Part shown: one piece after another, positions 10,053 to 21,838 of the stretch
How the letters are laid out: every line of letters begins with the position of its first letter
Position numbering within the stretch: position 1 is the stretch's first letter
NCBI GenBank assembly: GCA_020746995.1
Contig: JAGPXD010000001.1
Span: 2,108,001-2,172,000, forward strand
Length of the DNA: 64,000 nt
Direction of reading: 5' to 3'
DNA from: Plectosphaerella cucumerina
Taxonomy: Eukaryota; Ascomycota; Sordariomycetes; Glomerellales; Plectosphaerellaceae
Notes under the pieces: model-generated
Told to the model about the DNA's origin: nothing
The model's database searches: none
The model's input: only the letters and a program-made list of their open reading frames with translations
Made by a program: the position numbers and the translations under genes

Positions 10053-11985
10053 TTAGGGAGAGCGATCGACTGCGGGACTGGCCTGCGCGTCGTTGAGCTC
10101 GATCGTCACCACATTGACCCCATACACCACCTCCCGCTCCTCCGTGGCCGTTGCCGGCCGCTTGATCCGCATGTCCTTCCAACCCTTTGACTTGCGCGAC
10201 GTCACCTCCTCCATCATTACGGGAATCTCCTCCAGGCTAAGGTCCTGCATCTCGGGAACCAGAAAGTAAGAAAAGGCAAACGCGAGAATGCAGAAGGAGC
10301 CCAGGACGAAGAATATAAGCAAGCCCAAGTTGGCGGTGTTGTAGCCCGGGCCGACCAGGTGCGGCGTCGACATGGACAGGGCAAAATTGAAGAACCAGTT
10401 TGTCGCCGCCGACAAGCCGACACCTCGAGCACGCAAGTGCAGCGGGAAGCACTCGCCGATGACGATCCACGCCGTCGGACCCCACGTCATGCCGAAGATA
10501 AAGATGGTGAGGTTGATGAGGGTGAGCATCAGGCTCATCGGGTACGGCGTGCTGGTGTCCCTGCTGCTGCTGCTGTTATTGTTGCCGCTGTTACTGCCGC
10601 TGCTGACCCTATTCCGCGCCGGCAGGGTGCCGAGGATGCCGAGCGTGAACTGCGAGACGCACATGCCCGCCGCGCCCCAGAGGAGAAGCGTCCTCCGACC
10701 GAGGCGGGAAACAGCCATGAAGGAGATGATGGTCGCGGCGATGTTGACGCAGCCGACGATAAGGGTCATGTGGAAGGCCATGGGGACCCCGCCAATCTGC
10801 TGGAAAAACGTGGTGCCAAAGTAGAAGACAAAGTTGACGCCCGTCAGCTGCTGCATCATCTGCACGCCGATGCCAATTATGGTGCGGCGGACGTTGCTGC
10901 TCCTGTCGCCGATGGAGCCGTGGAAGCACGCCGCCCATGTTTGCCAGAATCCCATGGATCGGCCTGCCATCACGTCGCGCTCGTAGTCGCACGCGCGCTG
11001 CATCTCGTCAATCTCGCCCATGATGAGCTGGCTGTTTGCGCCTTCGCCGCGGATCTTGGTGAGTGCCGCCACGGCATTGTCGCGGAAGCCTTGCTTGATG
11101 TACCACCGCGGGGACTCGGCTGGAAGAGAAGTCTCTGGTCAGGCGGGGAGGGTTCTACTGAGGACAGCCAAGGCATGAGGGGTCTGTCTTGGGTAGTCAG
11201 GGGGAAAGGAGGTACTCACGCATACAGTAGATTCCCATGCCGAGGAAGGTGGCGAAGCTGAAGAGCACGCCGATGGGGATGTAATACGCCAGACGGGTGT
11301 GCATCATCTCCGTCTTCGTCACGACGGCGTTGGCAAGGCAGATGCCCACGCTGATGCTCAGCTGATATCCCGCGATGGAGAAACCTCTCCACTCGCGAGG
11401 CGCGATCTCGGAAATGTACAATATCAAAACGGCAGAGATGGAACCGATACCGAGTCCCGAGACGAGTCGTCCGACAATGAAGAGCCATTGCCCATGCTCA
11501 GCAGCCATCTGCATCGCATTCCCTCCACAGAGCAACAAACACCCCCAGATAATCGGATCCTTGCGCCCACGAAGGTCAGCAAAATCCCCCGACAACAGCG
11601 CGCCAACCATGACACCCGCCGCAAGTGTAGCCGTCATGAGCGCCTTCGTCGTCGCCGGCAGTCCAAACTCTGTGGTCTCAAGGTCAGCCGGCAGCCTTGC
11701 CGTGTAATTGTATTCGATATGGGTGTAGAGCTGCACAAAGTACGGCGTGCCCAGTAGGCCCGACATGATGGCCGTCTGGTATCCGAACAGGAGCCCTCCA
11801 AACGCCGCCGTGGCGAGTATGACGGCCGTGCGCCAGCTTGGAGCCGCCTCGGCCGTCCGTTCCCGGACGCGGCCGGACGGGACACTCGACGGCACGGGCG
11901 CCAGGGGCGGCTGTTCGGCTTCGGATGCGGATTCACCGGCAGGCCCGCGGGGCCTCTGTGTGAAATGGTGGTCGAAGCGGCGCAT
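10053..11985 (-). CDS. MFS sugar transporter
   Basis: The proposed CDS is complement(join(10053..11119,11220..11985)), 610 aa, with one 100-nt intron (GTGAGT donor) joining IYCM to PESPRWYIKQG. Sugar-porter signatures are all visible: FGYQTAIMSG in helix 1, FADLRGRKD in the 2-3 loop, GRLVSGLGIGSISAV, YISEIAPREWRG, PESPRWYI, GRRTLLLWG and a conserved C-terminal helix set ending near EMQDLSLEEIP. The family carries hexoses, disaccharides or polyols by proton symport at the plasma membrane; the substrate cannot be told. The start at 11985 (MRRFDHHFTQ) is preferred over an in-frame ATG at 12081, because that ATG lies upstream of a TATATAA box. An extracellular or loop insert is rich in Ser and Asn (about 10550-10610). 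Confidence 0.9.
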
Positions 11986-12070
11986 TGAGGGGGAAGAAAG
12001 AAGAACAGGGGCGCCCAAGGGGGAATGAAACGCCACAGGACCCCAACCGGGACTCGCTGGCCCTTCGACC

Positions 12071-12077
12071 TTATATA
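12071..12077 (-). promoter_or_regulatory. TATA box of the MFS sugar transporter gene
   Basis: The minus strand reads TATATAAGG here, 86-92 bp upstream of the chosen start codon at 11985. This spacing fits a transcription start between the box and the ATG. It argues against the upstream in-frame ATG at 12081. Confidence 0.5.
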
Positions 12078-13003
12078 TCATGGCCGCCAGACATGTCTGT
12101 TATCGACGAAGCATGTGTAGGTTCACACATAGACGGAGCAAAAGCCCGGGCACTCCTCGTGAAACATTATGATGCCTTTCACGAGCCTGTCGGTGCTTTT
12201 GATATTGCCACCTTCGGGTGTTCTTGGGGCTTTTTGAAGTCAATGACGCAGCAGAGCAGAGACGATTTCAAGAAAGGGAGGGGGATATCACTACCAAAGG
12301 CAGGTCTGCTTACCCGTCGCCTGTTGTCCCCCCAAGCCCAATGTGTCAGACTTTCGGAGGAGGGGTGTGGCGAGGGCCTGGCCCGGCCTAAAGACGCATG
12401 TGGCCGACACCTATAGATCCCCGGACACTTCCGTCTCGCGCGGTCAGTCGAATCATGTCTTGTGCAATACCGTGATGCTATTAGTCTACCAGGGCAAGAA
12501 ACATTAAGGGTACTAGGTACGGGCGAGACGGAATGAACCTCGGCTCCAGACGGCCTCGCCGGGAATCGTAGGTAGGTACAACAGGGCGGCGCGAACCAAT
12601 ATGTAGGACCTTCAACTGCAACCTCAACAACCGCCAAATCTCAAAACGCTCCAAGCCGTGCCTCGTCCATCTTCTCTCCGTGGGACTGCGCCACCTCGTC
12701 ATCCCGAGGGACGGGAGGCGGCCAGTCGCAGTAAAAGCAGCATGTCGTCCAGGCGCTGTCAAGTGGGATATCATGAAAAAAGCAACAAAAAAAGAGGAGC
12801 CAGACTTGTAGCATCCAGGCAGGGCACGGTGTTTTTTCTGATTTCAGGGGTGCGTCGTGTGCTGATGATGCTGATGCTGCGCGGACGGAACGCTCCTTTG
12901 GTGATCGTAAACTCGTTACTCGTGGCACGCTGACCGGAGAATGAGACGGGCTCATTTGTGGCGGGGTCCAAGCAGCGCCTCCAGTCGTATGAGGGGGATG
13001 TGA
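12078..13003. other. Intergenic, MFS promoter and 3' region of the GPI-type protein
   Basis: Only short frames of low protein likeness occur. Nothing else is recognised. Confidence 0.5.
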
Positions 13004-13815
13004 TCAGAAAAGGGTGGCGAGCATGGCAAAGGCAGCCACGAGAGCCACGGCAGCGGGGCCGTGAGTGGCGGCGGCAGACTCGTCCGTGCCGTCCTCGCTC
13101 TCGCCCTCGCTAGTGCTCGAGGTGGCGGAGGGGTCGTTCTGGAGAGTGGTCGTCGGCTGGGGGAGGGTGTAGCTGGGCTCGTACGCGGTGGTGTTAACGT
13201 AGGCGCTGGTGAAGCCGGTGCTGGGCAGGGCGCTGGAGATGACGACAGCCGACGTGGTGGTAGCGACGACGACGATTTCGCTAGAAGACGAGGGAAGCTC
13301 GGACGAGGTCGACTCGGGCGCGGGGGCAGAGGACGAGGGGGGAGCCGAGGGGAGATCGGAGACCAGACCGCCGGTGACGCCAAACTCGGTGGCGCACTCC
13401 TTAAGAGTGCTACCAGCAGGGCAGCAGAAGGTCTCGACGTCGGGGGAGCGCGAGCAGTAGAAGCTGGCCAGGCAGGAGCCTAAAGGGGAGGGGTCAGCGA
13501 GGAACATGTCAACAATGGATGCGATCACGACGTACTGCCATCGCCACTGGCGCAGCAAGACTCGCCATCGGCAGGGTTGAAGCAGTGGACGGCAGAGTCC
13601 GACGAGGAGCACTGCTCGTATCCGGAGCCGCAAGCCTCGGCGCAGGTGCTGCCCTCGCCGCCGCAGACCTCATCCTCGGGCTGGTACCCGTCAGTCTGGC
13701 GGCCAAAGATGCCGAACTGGCCGATGGACTGGGAGGCGCGAGTGAAGACGCGGGCCTGCTGGGCAACGGCGGTGGAGGCCAGGGCCATGATGGCCAGAGA
13801 AGTGACGGAGTGCAT
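13004..13815 (-). CDS. Cys-rich secreted protein with GPI-type C-terminus
   Basis: The proposed CDS is complement(join(13004..13479,13536..13815)), 251 aa. The 56-nt intron has a GTACGT donor, GCTGAC branch and TTTAG acceptor, and restores an AGC codon. The protein starts MHSVTSLAIMALASTAVAQQ, a clear signal peptide. A region with about a dozen Cys follows (EVCGGEGSTCAEACGSGYEQC, ADGESCCASG, CLASFYCSRSPDVETFCCPAGSTLKEC). Then comes a Ser/Thr/Pro-rich stalk, likely O-glycosylated, and a hydrophobic C-terminus (GPAAVALVAAFAMLATLF) typical of a GPI-attachment signal. It is probably a cell-wall or plasma-membrane surface protein. The Cys spacing resembles small fungal surface proteins, but I cannot name a family. 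Confidence 0.8.
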
Positions 13816-16031
13816 CTTGAAGGTGGGTTTTGGAGTTTGTTGATTGGAGCGATGTCGTTGAAGTTTGTAGGTGGATTGGAGGCTGGAGAGTAGGTGTCCG
13901 TAGGTAGATGATGACTTTTGGCGTTGATAATGAACGTAATCGAGCACGAAGACTCTGTTTGCTGAGGGAAAAAAGAATGTACTGGCAAACGCCAAAGGGG
14001 AACGCGACGACCTAAGGTGTTTGAGGTGAAGGTGGGACGAGAGTGAGAACAGACTGGGGACGGGGGGATGAGGGTGGATGTGAGGAAGAATCGGACATGG
14101 GCTGTCGGAGGGGGCACGGGCCAGGGCCAGGGCCTGCTCCTGCTGGATGCTGGGCGCACCTTGCCAACATTCGAAGAGGGCAGGCGCTTTGGGGGGCTCA
14201 CGGGCCTTGGTCCTTTCCCTCGAGCCCACGACAGTCGCTTGGTTGTCCAGCCCCGGCCGGTCCAGTGCCCCCAGCCAGGGCAGGAACCACCCAACACCCT
14301 GGCCATGAACAGGGAAGGCGGTCCAGAGGCATCACCGGCCATTCCCATACTGGCAAGATCGCCCCTAATCATGATTGCCATTTCGGCTTGTTCATTGGCT
14401 CATCAGACGCACAAATGAGGTCAGCCGGCGCTGGCGATTGAGGGTGTGTTGGCGGGTTCATTGTTAAACACCTCATCACCCGTCCACTGGGCGACGGCCA
14501 CATGCGCTGTCGTTGTCATTGTCAATCTTGACGTCGACATCCCTTCGTCCCTTGGGGAAAGCAAGCGCCTGCCAGGGTTCGTCCAGAGTCAAGTCGACCG
14601 TTGTTTCCGCCGAAACAACATCGGACGTGGCAATGGGGCGCACATGAGACGCCCAAGACGCCCAAGGGAAAGCTCGTGCGCCTGGGGCCCTGGAGCGCTG
14701 CTACCTCGCGCATGCCCAGCGAAAATGGAAAGAGGCACCCGTCGAGATGAGCATTGCGCGCCAGGCGCAAAGGGCCAAGACAGTAATTCAACCGCTGGCA
14801 AATTTCGACGATGACTTCCCCATCTCCGATTACCACCAGAGACGCTGCGCCGGTGCTGTGCCTGTGGGGTTTGACGACGCAGGAACAGGAACCAAGGGGG
14901 CAGGGGGGGCACCGTAGATGATTGCGCGCAAAGCCGGGAAATGAGATGGTCTCGGCGCCGACCAATCTCAGGGGCGCCCTCCAGATTGGGGGTGGGCAGC
15001 GCAGGGGTCCTCCGCGCGCCGGTTCCTGACTGGACGGTCCCGCCCGCACGGGTACCTTGCAGCTGCCGCCCAGCAGGAAGAGCGATGGGAGCGAGCGAAC
15101 GAACGAACCGTTGCCGTCTCCGGAAAGGGCAGCTGCGCGGTTTCAGGTGTGGAAAGGATTGGCGCTGTCACCACCAGCCATCCATCGTCGGCCTCAACCA
15201 CACCTGAGTCGTTGACTTGCGCTGAGACCCTTTGGTCGGAGAGATCTTAGATTCAAATGCACCCCAGCCAGCCTTGCTGTGTATCTCCGAGCTCTCCACA
15301 ACGAGCGAAACGAAACAGAAGGGGGCCGGGCGGCGTGGGCGTCAACTATGCCTCTTCGCTGAGGATAAGGATGACTTGCTGTTGCACACGTTGCCGGGGA
15401 GCAAATGGCGGTGGATGATCGAAGGTCGCCTCTTGATGTCTCTTGGCCATAAGCGGTGCTTCGCCGACGTGTCTTGTTGCGATTGTCCATGCCGAACACC
15501 ACGAGTGACAGTAAAGTGAAGTTGGTTTTGTGGAAAGACGTTGTTCAGGTCGGACGACCGAGGAATGCAACAGTCCGCTGCCGAGACACCACATGGTCGA
15601 CTGGCTGACCTGCCGCCTTCCGCATTCCAGTCGAAAGTGCGCTGACCGACATTTGCATCATGAAACCCAGGCAGTTCCTCGCGAGGGGGTGTACGCCACA
15701 CAGATGCTGTTCAACTCGAACATCGTTCAGCTCATGCCTCTCAACGGACACCCAGGCTCCCTTGACACCACGGGCGAAACACATATCGTAAATCTCTGAA
15801 TTTGCGCTACCCGCCAAGCCCTCAAGGGGCGAGTCTCCCGTCGCCAGAAGAAACCATCTAGAAAATAACAGGGAAAAGAACCGGGTAGAAAGACATCTGC
15901 GTAAGAAGATAAAGAAAAATCACAATGCGCCGCCAGGATTTCCATCCATGGCCCAATCATAAATGCTACTATTCGCACACTCGGGAAAGCCCATTCCCCA
16001 GAAGAGTTGTTACAGAACACCAACCTATTGA
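13816..16031. other. 2.2-kb intergenic region without a convincing gene
   Basis: This separates the start of the GPI-type protein from the stop of the BTB-bromodomain gene. Several frames of 80-290 codons exist, but they overlap on both strands, have Pro/Arg/Ser-biased random-like content and no splice-consistent domain. I see no tRNA or transposon. Confidence 0.5.
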
Positions 16032-17482
16032 TCAAGCCTGCTCGACGGGCGGCCTCATGTGCTTGCTGATGGTCTTGTGCATCAGCGCGAACTTCTCCTC
16101 GAATGTCTTCTCGAATCGCTCGCAAGCGACCCACATAGGATCGTTCTGCGTCCAGTAGTCGTAGCAGTTGCGGAAGATGGTGCGGACGTCCTCGGCGAAT
16201 TCCTCCGAAGTGCTGTACTTGTTCGCGTCCATCTTGCCCTTGATGGTCATGAGGTCCATCGGCGTCGTCACCCGCTCGAAGTAGTCGGGGACCTGGTCCT
16301 TAACCGGGTCGACTGGCTCTCTGAATGGTCCGACGAGACGCGTCCAGAATCCTGAAAATGTGTTAGCCGACAGGCGGATGGGGGAATGACATGGAAATGA
16401 AGCGTACCAGGACCGGAGAGCATCCTCTCAAGCAGGTTGGCGCAGAACTGGACCTTGCTCTCATTTGTGACCTCGGCCTCACTAAGGCCAGCCACTCCGC
16501 TACTGCGACGCTTGGGGATGGCGGACTTGACGAACTTGCGGTTATGCGCCTTCCGCTCGAGGCCAGAAGCGCCCGGCGACGATGCCGAGGCGCTGGGGCG
16601 TGCCGACGCGGACGCAAGACTGGCTGGGCCCGAAACACGGCGAACCTTTCGGCTGCGGGACTCGTTCTCGCTGCCCGACTCGAGGTAGTGAACGGACTTG
16701 CGATGCGCCGCTCCGTTGGAGGGAGGAGAGTCGGCAGCTCCCTGGTTAGGTTCGGGCGATGGAACCTTCGGCTGTGCGGCCTGCGTGCTCATGACTACGA
16801 CCAACTCACTGAGGACTTCCTGTGGCAGGCTCTTGGCAAAGTCTTGAGCCACGTCGCTGGTGCGCATGTACTCAGCGGCCCATGAAAGCAGCAGCTGACG
16901 GATAGACGAGCCTTCCGGGGTGTACTTCCACGCCTGAACGAGGAGCGGCGTCGAGGGGATCCTTTTCGTGGCCTGGCGGCATTGGATCATGGTGTCGATA
17001 GTTTTGTCACACAGCCCTTCGATCTCCAGTGTACTGCCAAGCTGCCAGAGCCCAATGAGGTTCTCGTACGAAGGGAGCTCATGGCCATCCGGGATGATCA
17101 GTCCCGTGAAGAGGAAATGCTGAGCATAGCCGAATATCTCTGCCGTCGTGTCGGGGAGCTCCATGACGTTCTCCAGCTTTGCCTCTGAGGGTACATTGAA
17201 CAGGCGCTGGAAGTAGGGCGACCGCGCCTTGAGGAAGTCTAGGTGCATGGCAAAAGGCGTCGCCTTGGAACCGACCAAGATGACGATGAACTGAACGTGG
17301 GGTTTCCTAACCACTTTCTGTGAGCCAAGAGTCAAACAGGGTTCCGGTTACACTCACAACCAGGAGAAGGGCGCCTCCTCTGTCTGCTGGCTGGCCCCAT
17401 TCGCATCACCATTGGTGATTGCAACGGGAATCACGGTGTCAGGAGCAGGCTGTGGGCTCGGTTCCACCAGTGTAGATGCCAT
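16032..17482 (-). CDS. BTB/POZ-bromodomain fusion protein
   Basis: The proposed CDS is complement(join(16032..16351,16408..17306,17358..17482)), 447 aa. Intron 1 (51 nt) has a GTGAGT donor and a GGTTAG acceptor, joining APFSWL to KPHVQFIV. Intron 2 (56 nt) has a GTACGC donor and TTTTCAG acceptor. Residues about 45-140 form a BTB/POZ domain (VQFIVILVGSKATPFAMHLDFLKARSPYFQRLF). The middle, about 220-300, is a disordered Ser/Arg/Lys-rich segment. Residues about 342-447 form a bromodomain with the ZA-loop pattern VPDYFERVTTPMDLMTIKGKM and NCYDYW before helix C. BTB mediates dimerisation or Cul3 binding; bromodomains bind acetyl-lysine. The canonical binding Asn of the NCxxYN motif is Trp here. 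Likely nuclear. The domain order and short length are not those of Bdf1, Gcn5 or a TAF. Confidence 0.85.
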
Positions 17483-18499
17483 TGTAGCAGGGTTCTTCGA
17501 GTGCAGAGCCGCGCTGGACGAGGGGGTTAGCCAATGATTGACTTGGCCTCAACAGTGGCGTGACAGCATCTGGCGGGCGCCACCACAGGCACTTCTGTGT
17601 AAGGGCACGCGACCGCAGGAGATGAAATTCAGGACAGAACAGGGGAGATGGGGCAGTAATGATGAGATACTGAGGGTAAAATGTGAAGTGCTCGAAATAC
17701 CTCGAGGATGTAGATGGATCTGATCTGCTATCACAGCCCGTACGACAGGTGATGTCTCTTGAAAGTCGTGAGGCGACGACAGGCTTGGTGAGGCCAGAGC
17801 AGCCGTAAGTGAGCGTTGCGGACTTGGATTCAGTTTTCCGTAGAGAGGAGAGGATTTGATGTGAGATTGGAGATGAATGTGGTGTCTGAGAACAGGACGG
17901 ATATGTGGTGATGAGTATTTTGAATTGAGGGAGGTCGTTGAATGAGAAATGAGGCGAGAAGCCTGAGGTCGGCAGGCGCGATGGACATTCGCGCTGGGTG
18001 GTGGACCTGGTCCGTGCAGCAGCCATTCCTGACCAGGACTGGTACGTACCTTCGCTCCTTCCCGCTCGACATGGCCTGATGTGAACGTGGATCAAACGCC
18101 GACAAAATTCAGCAGTTACGCTCGACATAAGCTATTCTTGTCATCACGTGTCTGTCTTGATTTCCAGTTTGGCTCGAAATCCGGACTGGAAGCCCTGAGT
18201 CAGTGCCAGCCTGCACCCCCAGATGCAAGACATCCATGTCACCACGACAAGTCAATCAGCCAAATGCTACGCATCTACCGTCAACACATGCTCCATTTCT
18301 CCTACAAAGAAGATACCGGGGCTTGAAGGCCTCGAGCTCATGGCTGACCGGTGTATGCATGCTCCCAACGCCCCAACTCCACCCCTGATTTCGCCCTTGG
18401 GCGCACAACAGGGTCCTTTCTTTCTTGCTTTTCCGGCATGACTGCGTTTCCAAGCCCTCTCTAGACAAGCCTGATGGCCGTCTGCATCCCAACACCCAT
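17483..18499. other. Intergenic, BTB-bromodomain promoter and SEC62 3' region
   Basis: A CACGTG E-box lies near 18145. No convincing coding frame is seen. Confidence 0.5.
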
Positions 18500-19780
18500 C
18501 TACTCGTCGTCGCCAAGCTCCTCCACCCTCGGGGCAGAGTAGCCGGTGCGCTGCTCCGGCTGGGAGACAACCTGTGTGTCCGTCGCTGTTGTGACAGCAG
18601 AGGCGGGGGCGGGTTGGCCGGTTGCCGCGCTGAAGGTGCTGTTGGCCTTTGCACTTCCGACGGCGCTTGCCGACGCAGACTTCTTCTTCTTGCCCTTCTT
18701 CGCGGTCTAGCCAGTGTTAGCGGATTGGTTGCGGTTGGAACCAGACTATGTATGAAACTCACCTCGTGCCAGGCCCAGACAGGCTTGAAGCTGTCAAGGA
18801 AGGAGACGTCCTCCCAAAGGTTGGGGAACAGCCACAGACCGGGGGCGTTGGTGAAGTATGTGATGCAGAAGAGGATGACACGGAAGATGGCCATGAGGAA
18901 GAAGAGACCCAGCAGGCCGAGGAAGCCCCACGACAGGTAGTAGACGCCCTGGCGCAGCTTCAGGGGCCACAGCGGGTAGCAGACGATGAGGAAGATGACG
19001 AGAAGGGCGATGGCGGCGTAGACCTTGCGCATGACTTGGCTTCCCTCGTAGAACCAAGCGTAGTACATCTCCTCCTTGGCCTCCTGCTGAGGCTCGATCT
19101 TGACGGTCCACAGACCCTTGACCCTCTTGGGCTTCTTGTGGTCGTGGCCGGCGTGGGCGTCGACCTTGGTGACGCGGAGGGCGAGCATGGACATGGGCAG
19201 GAGCTTAAACGTGTTCTCGAGGGAGGCGCGGTCGGTGATCTCGGGCAGGAGAGGGTTCTTTTTCCTCGCCTTCTCGTAGGCGGGAGATTGCAAGGCGCGG
19301 AGCGCGCGCTTAACTGTTGGGAACCTGTCAGCATATCGTGTTGCACCAGAGAGTCTGTGGGCTGGCCGTACCTCTGAACATGTCCTTGCGCTCGCCGTTC
19401 AGGATACAGGTACGGGGCTTCAGCTCCTGGCCGCGCAGGAAGTTGGCCAGGGCAAGGGCCTTGGGGTTCGGGGGTCCCGGAACGACGGGCTGCGCGCCTG
19501 GGGGAGGGCGTCCCTGCTGGCCCTGGGGAGGCATCGGTCGCATCTGGCCCTGGGGAGGGCCGCCCTGGCCCTGCGCCTGGGCGCGCTGCATGGCGGCCAT
19601 CCTCTGAGCCTGTGCCTGCTGCTTGAGCTGCTCGACGAACTGGGGGACGGTCATGCCGGCCTTCTCGGCATCTGCCTCGAGCTGGCGGCGCATGGCCTGG
19701 ATCTGCTCGGGGGTGGGCTGCTGGCCGGGACGCATGGGCATGGGCATGCCCTGGCCGGGCGGCGGCGGCGGCATCGACAT
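18500..19780 (-). CDS. SEC62: ER protein translocation subunit Sec62
   Basis: The proposed CDS is complement(join(18500..18706,18763..19313,19372..19780)), 388 aa. Introns of 58 nt (GTACGG donor) and 56 nt (GTGAGT donor, CTAAC branch) keep the frame: DMFR-VKRALRAL and WAWHE-TAKKGKKKK. The N-terminus is Pro/Gln/Met-rich. A conserved cytosolic domain follows (LALANFLRGQELKPRTCILNGERKDMFR, then ARKKNPLLPEI). Two membrane spans are visible (AAIALLVIFLIVCYPLWPL and SWGFLGLLGLFFLMAIFRVILF), then NLWEDVSFLDSFKPVWAW, typical of Sec62. The basic/Ser-rich tail ends EELGDDE. Sec62 works with Sec63 and the Sec61 channel in post-translational import of secretory proteins. Gene identity is firm; the long Gln/Pro N-terminus is usual in filamentous fungi. 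Confidence 0.95.
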
Positions 19781-21838
19781 GCTGGCGTGGGGTGAGGGGG
19801 GTGGTGGAAGACGCGCGCGAGGCGGAAAAGGTAAAATGAGGCTATCGGAAGCTGCCTAAAGAAATGTCGAAGACCAGGTGGCCTTGCAATCGGGTGCGCG
19901 AAGGAGAGGGGGGGGTCGATGATGCCCTTGGTGAGGAGAGATCTGTGGCGGAGGACAGGTCGTCTCTCGGTACGTCACCCAACGAAATAAGGTACGAACA
20001 GAGAGCCAGGTGTTCACTTCGATTGATTGCTCGAATTTCTGCAAAGGGCTCGGTTTGGCGGGCTTGCGCCGATGAAATCCCGTTATCGATAAGACGGAGG
20101 GAAATCGATCATTAGGTAAGCAGGATGCTTCCAGCTACACGTGACCAAGTCCAGGGTCCATTTGCGGCCTGGAATTCCCAGCGGGCTGTGCTGTGCACCG
20201 ATTCTTCAGCGGATTCAGCGCTCCCGCACCCCATCGTCGATTGCCTCAAGCCCAGGACCCTGGAGTCTCACGGCATGCACGGCCCCCAAAGACCCTCGCC
20301 TTCCGGATGGCGATTCAAGGACGCCACCCATCGCCGGACATGGTGTGGGACAAAAAAAAACCTTTTGGCTCATGTGAAGATGGAGATGCCACTCGTTCCC
20401 CCAACGGGCCACACGGCAAACAGTGGGCGACGTCAATGATTCAGATGACAGCGACTTATTCTTAGCAACTTGCAAGTCAGCTACTCCCGCTCCGGAGGCG
20501 AGGTCAAGGTGGCGGCCTCTCCCTCCAGCGTACACCACGGCCGAAGACCCCTCTAGGCTGCCGATTAATACCGTTCTTTGACTGGGCCGTCGACGAGAGG
20601 ATGCATCGCGTCTCCAACCCCATCAGTGGCGGAGAGCCCGTCGACCTCGAGTCCTTTGTCTCTGATGCCTGGACCTTTGCATGGACGTCTGCCCAGACTT
20701 GACGGCGCCAGGAAACAGCGTGGCAATCCGATCGAGGCGCGGCATGGGCCTGACCTGGCAAGACAACTTGAACCTGGTACCCGCGACCACGACGCGGCGC
20801 GGTGCCTTGCATGCCCGTTTGTTTTCGCCCGCCTCCCAGTCAGGTCGAGCCAGCAAAACATGCAGGTTCGCGCATCCTCTCCCGCTCCTCCACGAGGGCA
20901 AGCCCGGGCAGGGCAGGGGAATGAGTGATGCGATGCCGCGACGGGTGCGACAGGGGTGTTCCGACCGTTCACGACCCGGCATCCAGGCCTGCGCTGTCAC
21001 GCCGCTCATGGAAGGGATCCGCTTACGTTTCGAAAGGGCTGACGGCGGACGAAGATGATGGTCGCGGCAGGCTGCTGAAGGGTGATGATGCCTCGACACC
21101 CTCGACACAGGCGAGATCAAAGGGGACGAGGCCCCGATCTCCCGCGGACGAAGGCCAATCCGGCGGATGCACGCGACCCCCGTCTCGCCGTCTCGGCGAC
21201 TTGTGGCTTTCTCCCCTCTGCTTCCGGAGGGGTGTGGGTGCGCCCCCCGAAGCAGGGCATTCTAAGACATTTGGGGACCTCGCTGAGCCCATCGCGGCGT
21301 CGAGATCGCACACTTTCTCGACACCACAGAAAGCGGTGGGGCCGGCGCATCTCTGATGGTGTGCCGCCAGCCATCCGAATCCGACCACACCACGACCTTC
21401 TAAGCGCCCTACTGGCCCGGGCCCGCGACGGCCCCGGCCTATCAGCGCCCGCGTGCTGCACGCTCACGGCGGCATGCCCCAGGAGTCCAGGACCACTCCT
21501 TGCGCTCCCTTCGCCGCGCTGGGCCTTGTGGCCTATGAAGCCGCCCAGCTCGACTCAAATGGTCGTCAAAGAGGGTTCCGATGCCGACTCCAAGTGGGCG
21601 CGCCCTCTTTTAGTTCGCTGATGGCCCCCTCCCCGGCCCTCGTGAGTCGTGCCTTTCTGCCCTCTGCCCTGCCCTTGAGCTGGATGCCCGATCCAATCCT
21701 CTTTTATCCCGCCTCTCCCAGACCCAGACCAGACCGACCTGCGTTCTGCCGGTTCGTCAAATCGCTGGCCGTCTCTGCTAGTTGTCTACACTGAACCCGC
21801 CGCGTCGGCATGAAGGTCCCTCATCGCCTGCTGCAGTG
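19781..21838. other. 2-kb divergent intergenic region
   Basis: This separates SEC62 (minus) from the orphan gene at 21839 (plus). There is a CACGTG-like E-box near 20150 and GC-rich sequence over 20600-21700. Long frames occur on both strands with no recognisable domain or consistent splice sites, so none is called. Confidence 0.5.

Noticed and set aside
14100..15800. Several 80-230 codon frames between the GPI-type gene and the BTB gene
   Set aside because: They overlap on both strands, have biased random-like composition, no domain and no consistent splice structure.
20200..21790. Long overlapping frames in the GC-rich spacer before the orphan at 21839
   Set aside because: High GC content lengthens chance frames. 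None has protein features or a plausible start context.
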